NCBI RefSeq assembly: GCF_024679095.1
Contig: NW_026111765.1
Span: 186,001 to 250,000, forward strand
From: Eriocheir sinensis
Lineage: Eukaryota > Arthropoda > Malacostraca > Decapoda > Varunidae
Reading direction: 5' to 3'
Length of the DNA: 64,000 bases
The stretch's first letter is position 1; each line of letters starts with the position of its first letter. The translations under genes and the position numbers were made by a program. Under the pieces are notes generated by a model, which was not told where the DNA came from, searched no databases, and saw nothing but the letters and a program-made list of their open reading frames with translations. Positions 32,569 to 47,635 of the stretch are shown piece by piece.

Positions 32569-34232
32569 TATGTTGCATATTTTTTCAATACAAATTTACC
32601 TTATTATATACGCATTTTGTATACTAATTTTAATATATGTGTATTTGAATATATATTTTGATACAAATTTACATTATTTTATGTATTTTCTATATTTATT
32701 TCAATTCAAATTTAGCTTATTTTATGTCTTTTGTATATCTATTTTCATACAAAGTTAATTATTTTTGTTTATTTTTGTATATAGTTTTATACAAATTTAC
32801 GTTATTTTATGTGCATTTTGTATATTTATATTTATACAAGTAAACATTCTTTTATTGGCATTTAGTTTATTTATTTTGATACGAATTTACATTATTTTAT
32901 GTGTATTTTGTATACATTTTCTTATTCGTATTTACCTCATTTTATGTGTATTTTGTATATATATTTTTATAGAAATCTACGTTATTTTATGTGTATTCGT
33001 ATATATATTTTGAAACAAATTTACATTGTTTTATGTGTATTTTGCATATCTATTTCAATACAAATTTAAATATTTTATGTGTATTTTGGTATATATATTT
33101 TCATAAAAAATGCGTTGTTTTATGGGTATTTTGCATCTTTATTTTTATACAAATTTACATTATTTTATTAATATTCTGTGTATTTATTTTGATACTATTT
33201 TACATTATTCTATTTGTGTTTTGTATATATTTTTTTATACATATTTACATTATTTAATGTGTATTTTCCATATATATTTCATACAAATTTACGTTATTTT
33301 AAGTGTATTTGTTTATATATTTTCATTCAAATTTACATTATTTTATGTGTATTTTGTATATGTATTTCAATAGAAATTTAACTAGTTTTATGTGTATTTT
33401 GTATATATATTTTTATACAAATACACATTCTTTTATTGATATTTTGTTTATTTATTTTGATGCGAATTTACATTATTTAATGTGTATTGTGTATATATAT
33501 TTTTATACGTGTTTACGTCATTTCATGTGTATTTTTTATATATATTTCTATAGAAATATACGTTATTTTATGTGTATTCGTATATATATTTTGAAACAAA
33601 TATACATTGTTTTATGTGCATTTTGTATATTTTTTCAATACAAATTTCCCTTATTGTACGTGCATTTTGTATATTAATTTTAATACAAATTTAATTATTC
33701 TATGTGTATTCTTGTATATATATTTTAAAAAGAATATGCTTTATTTTATGGGTATTTTGCATCTTTATTTTCATACAAAATTACATTATTTTATTGATAT
33801 TCTGTGTATTTATTTTGATACGATTTTACATTATTCTATGTATATTTTATATATCTATTTTATACAAATGTACGTTATTTTATGTGAATTTTTTTTCATT
33901 TCATACAAATTTACATTATTTTATGTGTATTTGGTACATGTATTTAAATACAAATTTAACTAATTATATGTGTATTTTGTATATCTATTTTCATACAAAT
34001 TGAAATTTATTTTTTTGTTTTTTTGTATATATTTTTTTTCAAATTTTCGTAATTTTATGTGTATTTTGTATATTTATTTTCCTACAAATATACGTTCTTT
34101 TCTCGGAATTTTGTTTATTTATTTTGATACGAATTTTCATTTTTTTAGGTGTATTTGATATATACATTTTTATACTTATTTACATAATTTTATATGTATT
34201 TTGAATATATATTTTCATAGAAATTTACTCTA
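32569..34232 (+). repeat. Satellite block 21, forward monomers
   Basis: The block starts at the AAACGTGTATG joint. Only about 70 bp follow block 3 before the order shifts near 32635. The rest is a direct copy of about 16870-18604, ending at the same CTCTATATGTATATAC joint. One monomer is missing near 33062, and a few are missing near 33415, relative to 17340 and 17690. Confidence 0.9.
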
Positions 34233-34767
34233 TATGTATATACAAAAAAACACAAAAATAATTTGAATTTGTATGAAAATAAATATACAAAATACACATA
34301 AAATTAGGTTAATTTGTATTGAAATACATATACAAAATACACTTAAAATAATGTAAATTTGAATGAAATTATATAAACAAATACACTTAAAATGACGTTA
34401 ATTTGTATAAAATATATATAAAAAATACACATTAAATAATGAAAATATGTATAAAAAAATATATACAAAACACAAATAGTATAATATAAAATCGTATCAA
34501 AATATATACACAGAATATTAATAAAATAATGTACATTTGTATGAAAACTAAGATGCAAAATACCTATAAAATAACTCATTTTTTATAAAATTATGTATAC
34601 CCAAATACACAAAATATTTGAATTTGTATTAAAATAAATATACAAAATGCACATACAATAAGGTAAATTTGTACTGAAATAGATATGCAAAAAACATATA
34701 AAACAATGTACATTTGTTTCAAAATATATATACGAATACACATAAAATAATATAGATTTCTATAAAT
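34233..34767 (-). repeat. Satellite block 22, inverted monomers
   Basis: Twelve A-strand monomers are a direct copy of 18605-19140 and 49813-50345. The block ends at an AAATATTT palindrome (34764-34771), where the strand flips. Confidence 0.9.
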
Positions 34768-36510
34768 ATTTTTTGTATATATTTTTATACAAATTTTAGT
34801 TATTTTATTTATTTTTTGTATATATATTTTCCTACAAATATACATTCTTTTATTGGATTTTTGTGTATTTAGTTTGTTACGAGTTTACATTATTTTATGT
34901 GTATTTTGTATATATATTTTTCTACGTATTTAAATTATTTTATGTGTATTTTATATATACATTTTCATAAAAATTTACGTTATTTTATTGTGTGTATTCG
35001 TATATATTTTGAAACAAATTTTATACAAATTCATGTTATTTTATGTGTATTTGTATATATATTTTCATACAAATTTATATTATTTTATGTGTATTTTTAC
35101 ATATATTTTATTACAAATTTACCTTATTTTATGTTTATTTTGTATATTTATTTCATTCAATTTTAAATTATTTAATGTGTATATTTGTATTTGTATTTAG
35201 GTTATTTTATTTTTTTTTTATATATATATTTTAATAAAAAATTAAATTATTTTATTTTTATTTTATTAATTTAACTCGATACGAATTTAGATTATTTCAT
35301 AGGTATTTTGTATACATATTTTTATACTCATTTACATTATCTAATGTGTATTTTGTATATATATTTTTTATGCAAATTAATTTTGTGCATTTTTGTACAT
35401 ATATTTTTATAGAAATTTGCGTTATTTTATGTGTATTTTGTATATGTTTTCTCATACAAATTGACATTATTTAATTAGTTTTTTGTTTATTTATTTTGAT
35501 ACGAATGACATGATTATTTGTGTATTTTGTACATATTTTTTGTATACGTATTTACATTACTTAATGTGTATTTTGTTTATATATTTTTATACAGATTTAC
35601 GTTATTATATGTGTATTTGTTAAAAATATTTTGAAACAAATTTACTTTATTTTATGTATTTTGTATATATATTTCAATTCAAATTTAGCTTATTTTGTGT
35701 GTATTTTGTATATCTATTTTCATACAAATTTAATTACTTCTGTGTATTTTTGTATATAGTTTTATACAAATTTACGTTATTTTATGTGCATTTTGTATAT
35801 TTATATTTATGTGTATTTTGTGTACTTTTTCTAATCGTATTTACTTAATTTTAAGTGTATTTAGTATATATATTTTTATAGAAATCTACGTATTCGTATA
35901 CATATTTTGAAACAAATTTACATTGTTTTATATGTATTTTGCATATCTATTTCAATACAAATTTACCTTATTGTATGTGCATTTTGTATATTTATTTTAA
36001 TACAAATTCAAATATTTTATGTGTATTTTGGTATATATAATTTAAAAAAAATTGCGTTATTATATAGGTATTTTGCATCTTAGTTTTCATACAAATTTAC
36101 ATTATTTTATTAATATTCTGTGTATATATTTTGATACGATTTTATATTATACTATTTGTGTTTTGTATTTATTTTTTTATACATATTTTCATTATTTAAT
36201 GTGTATTTTTTATATATATTTTATACAAATTTACGTTATTTTAAGTGTATTTCTTTATATAATTTCATTCAAATTTACATTATTTTAAATGTATTTTGTA
36301 TATGTATTTCAATACAAATTTACCTAATTTTATGTGAATTTTGTATATTTATTTTCATACAAATTTAAATTATTTTTGTGTTTTTTTGTATATAGTTTTA
36401 TACAAATTTAGGTTATATTATGTGTATTTTCTATATCTAGTTTCATACAAATACACATTCTTTTATTGATATTTTGTTTATTTATTTTGACGCGAGTTTA
36501 CATTATTTAA

Positions 36511-36556
36511 TGGCTTCCTACAAATGAATAGACCATTTATTATTATTATTATTATT
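36511..36556. other. Short non-satellite patch with TTA microsatellite
   Basis: Positions 36511-36534 hold words foreign to the monomer, TGGCTTCC and GAATAGACC, and are the most G+C-rich spot I noticed in the window. A run of about six ATT/TTA triplets follows. The satellite to the left is in a TTTGACGCGAGTTTACATT phase and to the right in a TTGCTATTTTGTTTATC phase, so the patch sits at a break in monomer order. It could be an end-joining filler or a remnant of an inserted element; it is too short to decide. Confidence 0.7.
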
Positions 36557-39164
36557 TTATTGCTATTTTGTTTATCTATTTTGATACGAATTACATGATT
36601 ATATGTGTATTTTGTACATGTTTTTTATACGTGTTTACATTATTTAATGTGTATTTTGTTTATATATTTTTAAACAAATTAACGTTATTAAATGTGTATT
36701 TGTGTAAATATTTTGATACAAATTTACATTACAAATTTAGCTTATTTTATTTTTATTTTGTATATATGTTTTCATACAAATTTAATTACTCCTGTGTATT
36801 TTTGTATATTGTTTAATACAAATTTACGTTATTTTATGTGTATTTTGTATATTTATATTTATACAAATACACATTCTTTTATTGGTATTTTGTTTATTTA
36901 TTTTGATTCGAATTTACATTATTTTATGTGTATTTTGTATACATTTGTTTATACGTATTTACTTCTTTTTATGTGTATTTTGTATATATTCTTATAGAAA
37001 TCTACGTTATTTTGTGTGTATTCGTATATATATTTTGAAACAAATTTACATTGTTTTATATGTATTTTACATATCTATTTCAATACAAATTTACCTTATT
37101 GTATGTGCATTTTGTATATTTATTTTAATACAAATTCAAATATTTTATGTGTATTTTGGTATATATATTTTTATAAAAAAATGCGTTTCTTTATGAGTAT
37201 TTTGCATCTTAATTTACATACAAATTTACATTATTTTATTAAGATTCTGTGTATTTATTTTGATACTATTTTACATTATTCTATTTGTGTTTTGTATATA
37301 TATTTTTTAATACATATTTACATAATTTAATGTGTATTTTTTATATATATTTTATACAAATTTACGTAATTTTAGGTGTATTTTTTATATATTTTCATTC
37401 AAATTAAAATATTATTTTATGTGTATTTTGCATATGTATTTCAATACAAATCTACCTAATTTTATGTATATTTTGTACATGTATTTAAATACAAATTTAT
37501 TTAATTATATGAGTATTTTGTATATCTATTTTCATACAAATTGAAATTAATTTGTGTATTTTTGTATATTTTTATACAAATATATTTTGTATATTTTTTT
37601 TCCTACATATATACGTTCTTTTATCGTAGTTTTGTTTATTTATTTTGATACGAATTTACATTATTTTAGGTGTATTTGATATGTATATTTTTATACTTAT
37701 TTATATCATTTTATTTGTGTTTTGAATATATATTTTCATAGAAATTTACTCTATTTTATGGGTATTCGTATATATATTTTGATACAAATTTACATTATTT
37801 ATGTTTATTTTTCATATCTATTTCAATACAAATTTACCATATTGTATGTGTATTTTGTATATTTATTTTAATACAAATTTAATTATTTTATGTGTATTTT
37901 TGTAAAAATATGCGTTATTATTTGGGTATTTTGCATCTTTATTTTCATACAAATTTACATTATTTTATTGATATTCTGTTTATTTATTTTGATACGATTT
38001 TACATTATTCTATGTGTATTTTGTATATATATTTTTATTCACATTTACATTATTTAATGTATATTTTGTATATATATTTTATATAAATTTACGCTATTTT
38101 ATGTGTATTTGTTTATATATTTTCATACAAATTTACAATATTTTATGTGTAATTTGTATATGTGATTCAATACAGATTTGCCTAATTTTATTTGTATTTT
38201 GCATATCTATTTTCAAATAAATTTAAATTATTTTTATGTATTTTTTGTATATTTTTATACAAATTTTAGTTATTTTATTTGTATTTTGTATTTATATTTT
38301 CCTACAAATATACATTCTTTTAGTGGAAGTTTGTTCATTTATTTTCATAAGAATTTACATAATTTTATGTGTATTTTGTATATATATTTTTCTACGTATT
38401 TTCATTATTTTATGTATTTTTTATATATATTTTCATAAAAATTTACGTTATTTTATTGTGTGTATTCGTATATGTTTTGATACAAATTTACATTATTTTA
38501 TGTTTATTTTGCATATCTATTTCAATATAGATTTACCTTATTGTATGTGTATTTTGTATATTTATTTTAATAAAAATTTAATTATTTTATGTGTACTTTG
38601 TATACATTTTCTTATACGTATTTACTTCATTTAATGTGTATTTTGTATATATATTTTTATAGTAATCTACGTTATTTTATGTGTATTGGTATATATATTT
38701 TGAAGCAAATTTACATTGTTTTATATGTATTTAGCATATCTATTTCAATATAAATCTACCTTATTGTATGTGCATTTTGTATATTTATTGTAATACAAAT
38801 TTAAATATTTTATTATTTTGATATATATATTTTTATAAAAAGAGTTTTATATAAATTTAAAATATTTTATGTGTATTTTGTATATCTATTTTCATACATA
38901 TACACATTTTTTATTGATATTTTGTTTATTTATTTTGACGCGAATTCACATTATTTAATGTGTATTGTGTATATATATTTTTATACGTATTTACGTCATT
39001 TCATGTGTATTTTGTATATATATTTCTATAGAAATATATGTTATTTCATGTGTATTCGTATATATATTTTGAAACAAATATACATTGTTTTATGTGCATT
39101 TTGCATATTTTTTCAATATAAATTTACGTTATTGTACGTGCATTTTGTATATTAATTTTAATAC

Positions 39165-42100
39165 AAATTTAATTATTCTATGTGTATTTTTGTATATGTA
39201 TTTTCATAAAAAAATGCTTTATTTTATGGGTATTTTGCATCTTTATTTTCATACAAATTTACATTATTTTATTGATATTCTGTGTATTTATTATACGATT
39301 TTACATTATTCTATGTATAATTTGTATATATATTTCATACAAATGAACGTTATTTTATGTGAATTTGTTTTCATTTCATACAAATTTACATTATTTTAGG
39401 GGTATTTTGTACATGTATTTAAATACAAATTTATTTAATTATATGTGTATTATGTATATCTATTTTCATACAAATTGAAATTAATTTTGTGTATTTTAGT
39501 ATATATTTTTATTCAAATTTTCGTAATTTTATGTGAATTTTGTATATTTATTTTCCTACAAATATACGTTCTTTTATCGGAATTTTGGTTATTTATTTTG
39601 ATACGAATTTTCATTATTTTAGGTGTTTTTGATATATATATTTTTATACTTATTTACATAATTTTATATGTATTATGAATATATATTTTCATAGAAATTT
39701 ACTCTATTTTATGTGTATTCGTATATATATTTTGATACAAATTTACGTTATTTATGTGTATTTCGCATATCTATTTCAATACAAATTTTCTTTATTGTAT
39801 GTGCCTTTTGTATATTTATTTTGATGCAAATTTAATTATTTTATGTGTATTTTTGTATATATATTTTTAAACAAATATGCGTTATTATATGGGTATTTTG
39901 GATCTTTATTTTCATACAAATTGATTGTCTGTTTATTTATTTTGATACGATTTTACGTTATTCTGTGTATTTTGTATATATATTTTTAGACATATTTACA
40001 TTATTTAATGTATATTTTGTACATATATTTTATGGAAATTTACGTTATCTTAAGTGTATTTGTTTATATATTTTCATACAAATTTACATTATTTTATGTG
40101 TATTTTGTATATGTATTTCAATAAAAATTTGCCTAATTTCATTTGTATTTTGCATATCTATTTTCAAACATATTTAAATTATTTTTGTGTATTTTTGTAT
40201 TATTTTTATACAATTTTTTTTTTATTTGTATTTTGTATATATATTTTCCTACACATATACATTCTTTTAGAGGAAATTTGTTTATTTATTTTGATACGAA
40301 TTTACATTATTTTATGTGTATTTTGTATATATATTTTTCTATGTATTTACATTATTTTATGTGTATTTTGTATATATATTTTCATAGAAATTTACGTAAT
40401 TTTATTGTGTGTATTCGTATATATTTTGATAAAAATTTTCATTATTTTATGTGTTTTTTGCATATCTATTTCAATAAAAATCTACCTTATTGTATGTGTA
40501 TTTTGTATATTTATTTTAATACAAATTTAACTATTTTATGTGTATTTTTGTATATATTTTATTTTAAATATGAGATATTTTATGGGTATTTTGCCTCTTT
40601 AATTTTAAAATTTTTACATTACGTACATATCTTTTATACGTATTTACATTATTTAATGTGTATTTTGTTTATATATTTTTATACAAATTTACGTTATTAT
40701 ATGTGTATTTGAGTATATATTTTGATACAAATTTACATTATTTTATGTATTTTCTATATTTATTTCAATTCAAATTTAGCTTATTTTATGTGTCTTTTGT
40801 ATATCTATTTTCATACAAATTTAATTATTTTTGTTTATTTTGTATATAGTTTTATACAATTTTACGTTAATTTATGTGTATTTTGTATATTTATATTTAT
40901 ACAAGTAAACATTCTTTTATTGGCATTTAGTTTATTTATTTTGATACGAATTTACATTATTTTATGTGTATTTTGTATACATTTTCTTATACGTATTTAC
41001 TTCATTTTATGTGTATTTTGTATATATATTTTTTAGAAATCTACGTTATTTTATGTGTATTCGTATGTATATTTTGAAACAAATTTACATTGTTTTATAT
41101 GTATTTTGCATATCTATTTCAATACAAACTTACCTTATTGTATGTGCATTTTGTATATTTATTGTAATACAAATTTAAATATTTTATGTGCATTTTGGTA
41201 TATATATTTTCATAAAAAATGCGTTGTTTTATGGGTATTTTGCATCTTTATTTTCATACAAATTTACATTATTTTATTAATATAATGTGTATTTATTTTG
41301 ATACTATTTTACATTATTCTATTTGTGTTTTGTATATATTTTTTTATACATATTTACATTATTTAATGTGTATTTTCTATATATATTTCAAACAAATTTT
41401 CGTTATTTTAAGAGTATTTGTTTATATATTTTTATTCAAATTTACATTATTTTATGTGTATTTTGTATATGTATTTCAATAGAAATTTACCTAATTTCAT
41501 GTGTATTTTGTATATATATTTTATACAAATTTAAATTATTTTTTGTGTATTTTTGTATAGAGTTTTATACAAATTTACAATATTTTATGTGTATTTTTTA
41601 TATCTATTTTCATACAAATACACATTCTTTTATTGATATTTTGTTTATTTATTTTGATGCGAATTAACATTATTTAATGTGAATTGTGTATATGTATTTT
41701 TACAGGTATTTACGTCATTTCATGTGTATTTTTTATATATATTTCTATAGAAATCTACGTTATTTTATGTGTATTCGTATATATATTTTGAAACAAATAT
41801 ACATTGTTTTATGTGCATTTTGCATATTTTTTCAAAACAAATTTACCTTATTGTACATGCATTTTGTATATTAATTTTAATACAAATTTAGCTATTCTAT
41901 GTGTATTTTTGTATATGTATTTTTATAAAAATATGCTTTATTTTATGGGTATTTTGCATCTTTATTTTCATACAAAACTACATTATTTTATTAATATTCT
42001 GTGTATTTATTTTGATACGATTTTACATTATTCTATGTATATTTTGTATATCTATTTTATACCAATGTACGTTATTTTATGAGTAATTTTTTTTCATTTC

Positions 42101-42425
42101 ATACAAATTTACATTATTTTATGTGAATTTTGTACATGTATTTAAATACAAATTTAACTAATTATATGTGTATTTTGTATATATCTTTTCATACAAATTG
42201 AAATTAATTTTGTGTATTTTTGTATATATTTTTATTAAAATTTTCGTAATTTTATGTGTATTTTTTATATTATTTTCCTACATATATACGTTCTTTTATC
42301 GGAATTTTATTTATTTATTTTGATACGAATTTTCATTTTTTTAGGTGTATTTGATATATATATTTTTATACTCATTTACATAATTTTATATGTATTTTGA
42401 ATATATATTTTCATAGAAATTTACT
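39165..42425 (+). repeat. Direct long copy of 15353-18604
   Basis: This sub-segment repeats the right-arm block in the same direction with nearly the same length (about 3.26 against 3.25 kb) and the same monomer order. It shares the irregular ACATTACGTACATATC stretch (40615 here, 16790 there). It then loses the usual right half of the joint: after CTCTATATGTATAT it runs into GTATAGAAAATACAAATG instead of the run of A seen at 18612. Confidence 0.85.
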
Positions 42426-43710
42426 CTATATGTATATGTATAGAAAATACAAATGAAATAATCTAAATTCGTATCGAAATAAATTAACAAAATACCGATA
42501 AAATAATGTAATTTTAAATGAAAATATATAGAGAAAATACATATAAAATAACGTAAATACAAATAAATATATACACATAAAATGATTAGAATTTCAATGA
42601 AAATAGATATAAAAATAAACTTAAAATAAGGCAAATTTATAATGAAATATATATACAAAATACACATAAAATAATGTAGATTTGTTTCAAAATATATATA
42701 CGAATACACATAAAATAACGTAGATTTCTATAGAGATGTATATACAAAATACACATGAAATATTGTAAATACGTATAAAAATATATATACAAAATACACA
42801 TTAAATAATGTAAAATCGTGTCAAAATAAATAATTAAAATATCAATAAAAGAATGTGTATTTGTATGAAAATACATATAAAAAATACACATAAAATAACG
42901 TAAATTTGTATAAAACTATATATAAAAATACACAAAAATAAGTTAAATTTGTATGAAAATAAATATACAAAATGCACATAAAATTAGGTAAATTTGTAAA
43001 GAAATACATATACAAAATACACATAAAATAATGTAAATTTGAATGAAAATATATAAACAAATACACTTAAATTAACATAAATTTGTATAAAATATATATA
43101 AAAAATACTCATTAAATAATGTAAATATGTATAAAAAAATATATACAAAACACAAATAGAATAATGTAAAATCATATTAAAAAAATACACAGAATGTAAA
43201 TAAAATAATGTAAATTTGTATGAAAATAAAGATGCAAAATACCCATAATATAACGCATTTTTTATAAATATACAAAATACACATGAAAGGATGTAAATAC
43301 GTATAAAAATATATATACAAAATACACATTAAATAATGTAAATTCGCGTCAAAATAAATAAACAAAATGTCAATAAAAGAATGTGTATTTGTATGAAAAT
43401 AAATATACAAAATACACATAAGATAACAAAAATGTGTATAAAACTATATACAAAAATACACAAAAATAATTTAAATTTGTTTGAAAATAAATATACAAAA
43501 TACACATAAAATTAGGTAAATTTGTATTGAAATACATATACAAAATACACATAAAATACTGTAAATTTGAATGAAAATACATAAACAAATACACTTAAAA
43601 TAACGTAAATTTGTATAAAAAAATATATACAAAACACAAATAGAATAATGTAAAATAGTATCAAAATAAATACACAGAATATTAATAAAATAATGTAAAT
43701 TTGTATGAAA

Positions 43711-44035
43711 ATAAAAAAAAATAACCATAAAAATAACCATTTTTTTTTTAAATATATTCAAAAAAATACAAAAAAAATTATTTGTTGTAAAAAAATAAAT
43801 AAACACACATACAACAACAAATAAAATCTGTATTGAAGATAAAATATACATATAAAATAAAACAATGTAAATTTGTTATAAAATATATATACGAATACAA
43901 AAAATAACGTAGATTTGTATAATATATATAATACAAAAAAAAAGTAAAATACGTATAAAAAAAAAAAAAAAAAATAAATACAAATAAAATAATCAAAAAA
44001 AATAAAAAAAAAAAAAAAAAATAAAAAAAATATAA
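43711..44035 (-). repeat. Corrupted A-rich satellite stretch
   Basis: The monomer order can still be followed (remnants of TTTCTATA, AAACAATGTAAATTTG, ATACGTATAAAA), but G, C and T positions are frequently replaced by A and runs of up to about 18 A appear, mainly 43960-44030. Clean copies of the same order exist at 480-1200. This is either local decay or a poor consensus in the assembly. Confidence 0.75.
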
Positions 44036-44700
44036 ATATAAATATACAAAATACACATAAAATATCGTAAATTTGTATAAAACTATATACAGAAATGCAC
44101 AGAAGTAATTAAATGTGTATGAAAATAGATATACAAAATACAGATAAAATAAGCTAAATTTGAATTGAAATGTATATACAAAATACATAAAATAATGTAA
44201 ATTTGTATCAAAATATATAAAAATACATATAATAACGTAAATTTGTTTAAAATATATAAACAAAATACACATTAAGTAATGTAAATACGTATAAAAATAT
44301 GTACAAAATACATATAATCATGTAATTCGTATCAAACTAAATAAACAAAATAGCAATAAAATAATGTAAATTTGTATGAAAAACATATACAAATACATAT
44401 AAAATAACGCTAATTTCTATAAAATATATGTCAAAATGAACGTAAAATAAATTAACTTTGGATAAAATATATATACAAAACACACATTAAATAATGTAAA
44501 TGCGTACATAAAATAACCTAAATTTGTATAAAACTATATACAAAAATACACAAAAATAATTTAAATTTGTATGAAATACAAAATACACATAAAATTATGT
44601 TAATTTCTATTGAAATAAATATACAAAATACACATAAAATAATCTAAATTTTAAAGAAAATATATAAACAAATACACATAAAATATAGTTTATTTGTATG

Positions 44701-44805
<105 letters not shown>

Positions 44806-47635
44806 AAATAGACATTAAATAATGTAAATATGTATAAAAAGATATATACAAAACACAAATAGAATAATGTAAAATCGTATCAAAATATATACACAGAATA
44901 TTAATAAAATAATGTAAATCTGTATGAAAATTAAGATGCAAAATACCTATAAAATAACGTATTTTTTATAAAATTATTGATACCAAAATACATATAAAAT
45001 ATTTGAATTTGTATCAAAATAAATATACAAAATGCATAGCTATACAATAAGGTAAATTTGTATTGAAATAGATATGTAAAATACATATAAAATAATGTAA
45101 ATTTGTTTCAAAATATATATGCGAATACACATACAATAACGTAGATTTCTATAAAAATACATATACAAAATACACATAAAATTAAGTAAATAAGTATAAA
45201 AAAATGTATACAAAATACACATAAAATAATGTAAATTCGTATAAATATAAATAAACAATATAGCAATAAAAGAATGTGTATTTGTATAAATATAAATATA
45301 CAAAATACACATAAAATAACGTAAATTTATATAAAACTATATACATAAAATAACGCAAATTTCTATAAAAATATATGTACATAAATGAACATTAAAGAAA
45401 TTTGCATAAAAATATATATACAAAACACACATTAGATAATGTAAATGAGTATAAAAATATGTATACAAAATACTTATGAAATAATCTAAATTCGTATCGA
45501 ATTAAATTAAGAAAATACCAATATAATAATGTAATTTTGGATGAAAATATATATACAAAATACACATAAAATAACCTAAATACAAATACAAATATACACA
45601 TAAAATAATTTAAAATTGAATGAAATAAATATACAAAATAAACATAAAATAAGGTAAATTTGTAATATATGAAAAAATACACTTAAAATAATATAAATTT
45701 GTATGAAAATATATATACAAATACACATTAAATAACATGAATTTGTATAAAATTTGTATCAAAATATATACTTATACACACAATAAAATAACGTAATTTT
45801 TTTATGAAAATGCATATACAAAATACACATAAAATAATTTAAATACGTAGAAAAATATATATTCAAAAAACACATAAAATAATGTAAATATGTATGAAAA
45901 TATATAAACAAATACACATAAAATAATGTAAATTTGGATAAAATATATATACAAAATGAACATTAAATAATGTAAATATGTATAAAAAGAATATATACAA
46001 AAAACACAGAATAATGTTAAATCGTATCAAAATAAATAAAGAGAATATCAATAAAATTATGTAAATTTGTATGAAAATAAAGATGCAAAATATCCATATA
46101 ATAACGCATATTTGCATAAAAATATATATACAAAAATACATATAAAATAATTAAATTTGTATTAAAATAAATATACAAAATGCACGTACAATAAAGCAAA
46201 TTTGTATTGAAATAGATATGCAAAATACACATTAATAATGTAAATTTGTATCAAAATATATATACGAATACTCATAAAATAGAGTAAATTTCTATGAAAA
46301 TATACATACAAAATAGATATACAAAATACACATATAACTAGTTAAATTTCTATTTAAATACATGTACAAAAAACACATAAAATAATGTAGATTTGTATGA
46401 AATGAAAACAAATACATTTTATATAAAATATATATACAAAATACACATAGAATAATGTAAAAACATATCAAAATAAATACCCAGAATATCAATAAAATAA
46501 TGTAAATTTGTATGAAAATAAAGATGCAAAATACCCATAAAATAGAGCATATTTTTATAAAAATACATATACAAAAATACACATAGATTAATCAAATTTG
46601 TATTAAAATTAATATACAAAATGCACATACAATAAGGTAAATTTGTATTGAAAAAATATGCAAAATACACAAAACAATGTAAATTTGTTTCAAAATATAT
46701 ATACGAATACACATAAAATAACGCAGATTTCTATAGAAATATATATACAAAATACACTTGAAATAATGTAAATACGTATAAAAATATATATACAAAATAC
46801 ACATTAAATAATGTTCATTCGTGTCAAAATAAATAAACAAAATATCATGAAAAGAATGTGTATTTGTATGAAAATAGATATACAAAATACACATAAAATA
46901 ACCTAAATTTGTATAAAACTATATACAAAAATACACAAAAAGAATTTAAACTTGTATGAAAATAAATATACAAAAAAACATATAAAAATAGGTAAATTTG
47001 TATTGAAATACATATACAAAATACACATAAAATAATGTAAATTTGAATGAAAATATATAAACATATAGACTTAAAATAACGTAAATTTGTATAAAATATA
47101 TATACAAGAAAACATTAAATAATGTATATATGTATAAAAATATATATACAAAACACAAATAAAATAATGTAAAATCGTATCAAAATAAATACAGAAAATA
47201 TGAATAAAATAATGTAAATTTGTATGAAAATTAAGATGCAAAATACCCATAAAATAACGCATTTTTTATAAAAATATATATAGGAAAAAACATAAAATAT
47301 TTGATTTTGTATTAAAATAAATAGATATACAAAATACACATAAAATAAGCTAAATTTGAATTGAAATATATATACAAAATACTTAAAATAATGTAAATTT
47401 GTATCAAAATACCTATACAAATACATATATAATAACGTAAATTTGTATAAAAATATATAAACAAAATGCACATTAAATAATGTAAATACGTATAAAAAAA
47501 TGTAAAAAATACACAAATAATCATGTAATTCGTATCAAAATAAATAGACAAAATACCAATAAAATAATGTAAATTTCTATGAGAAAACATATACAAAATA
47601 CACATAAATAACGCAAATATCAATAAAAATATATA

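Larger units (their letters stand above)
34768..42428 (+). repeat. Satellite block 23, longest one-way block
   Basis: This 7.7 kb run holds about 170 T-strand monomers. Positions 34770-35390 match 5430-6030, and 35400-36500 match 6080-7100 with losses near 35808. A foreign patch sits at 36511-36556. Positions 36560-37560 mix phases from 25440 and 16900. Positions 37890-38590 form one higher-order period. Positions 39165-42425 are a direct copy of 15353-18600. Deletions near 38815, 39925 and 40603 break the monomer register. Confidence 0.9.

Noticed and set aside
40143..40712. Open frame of 189 codons on the + strand, with others of 160-180 codons at 30769-31314, 4272-4805 and 5678-6202
   Set aside because: Same cause: stop-free satellite consensus of length divisible by three. 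Apparent membrane-protein character (F, Y, I, L rich) is the direct result of T-rich codons.
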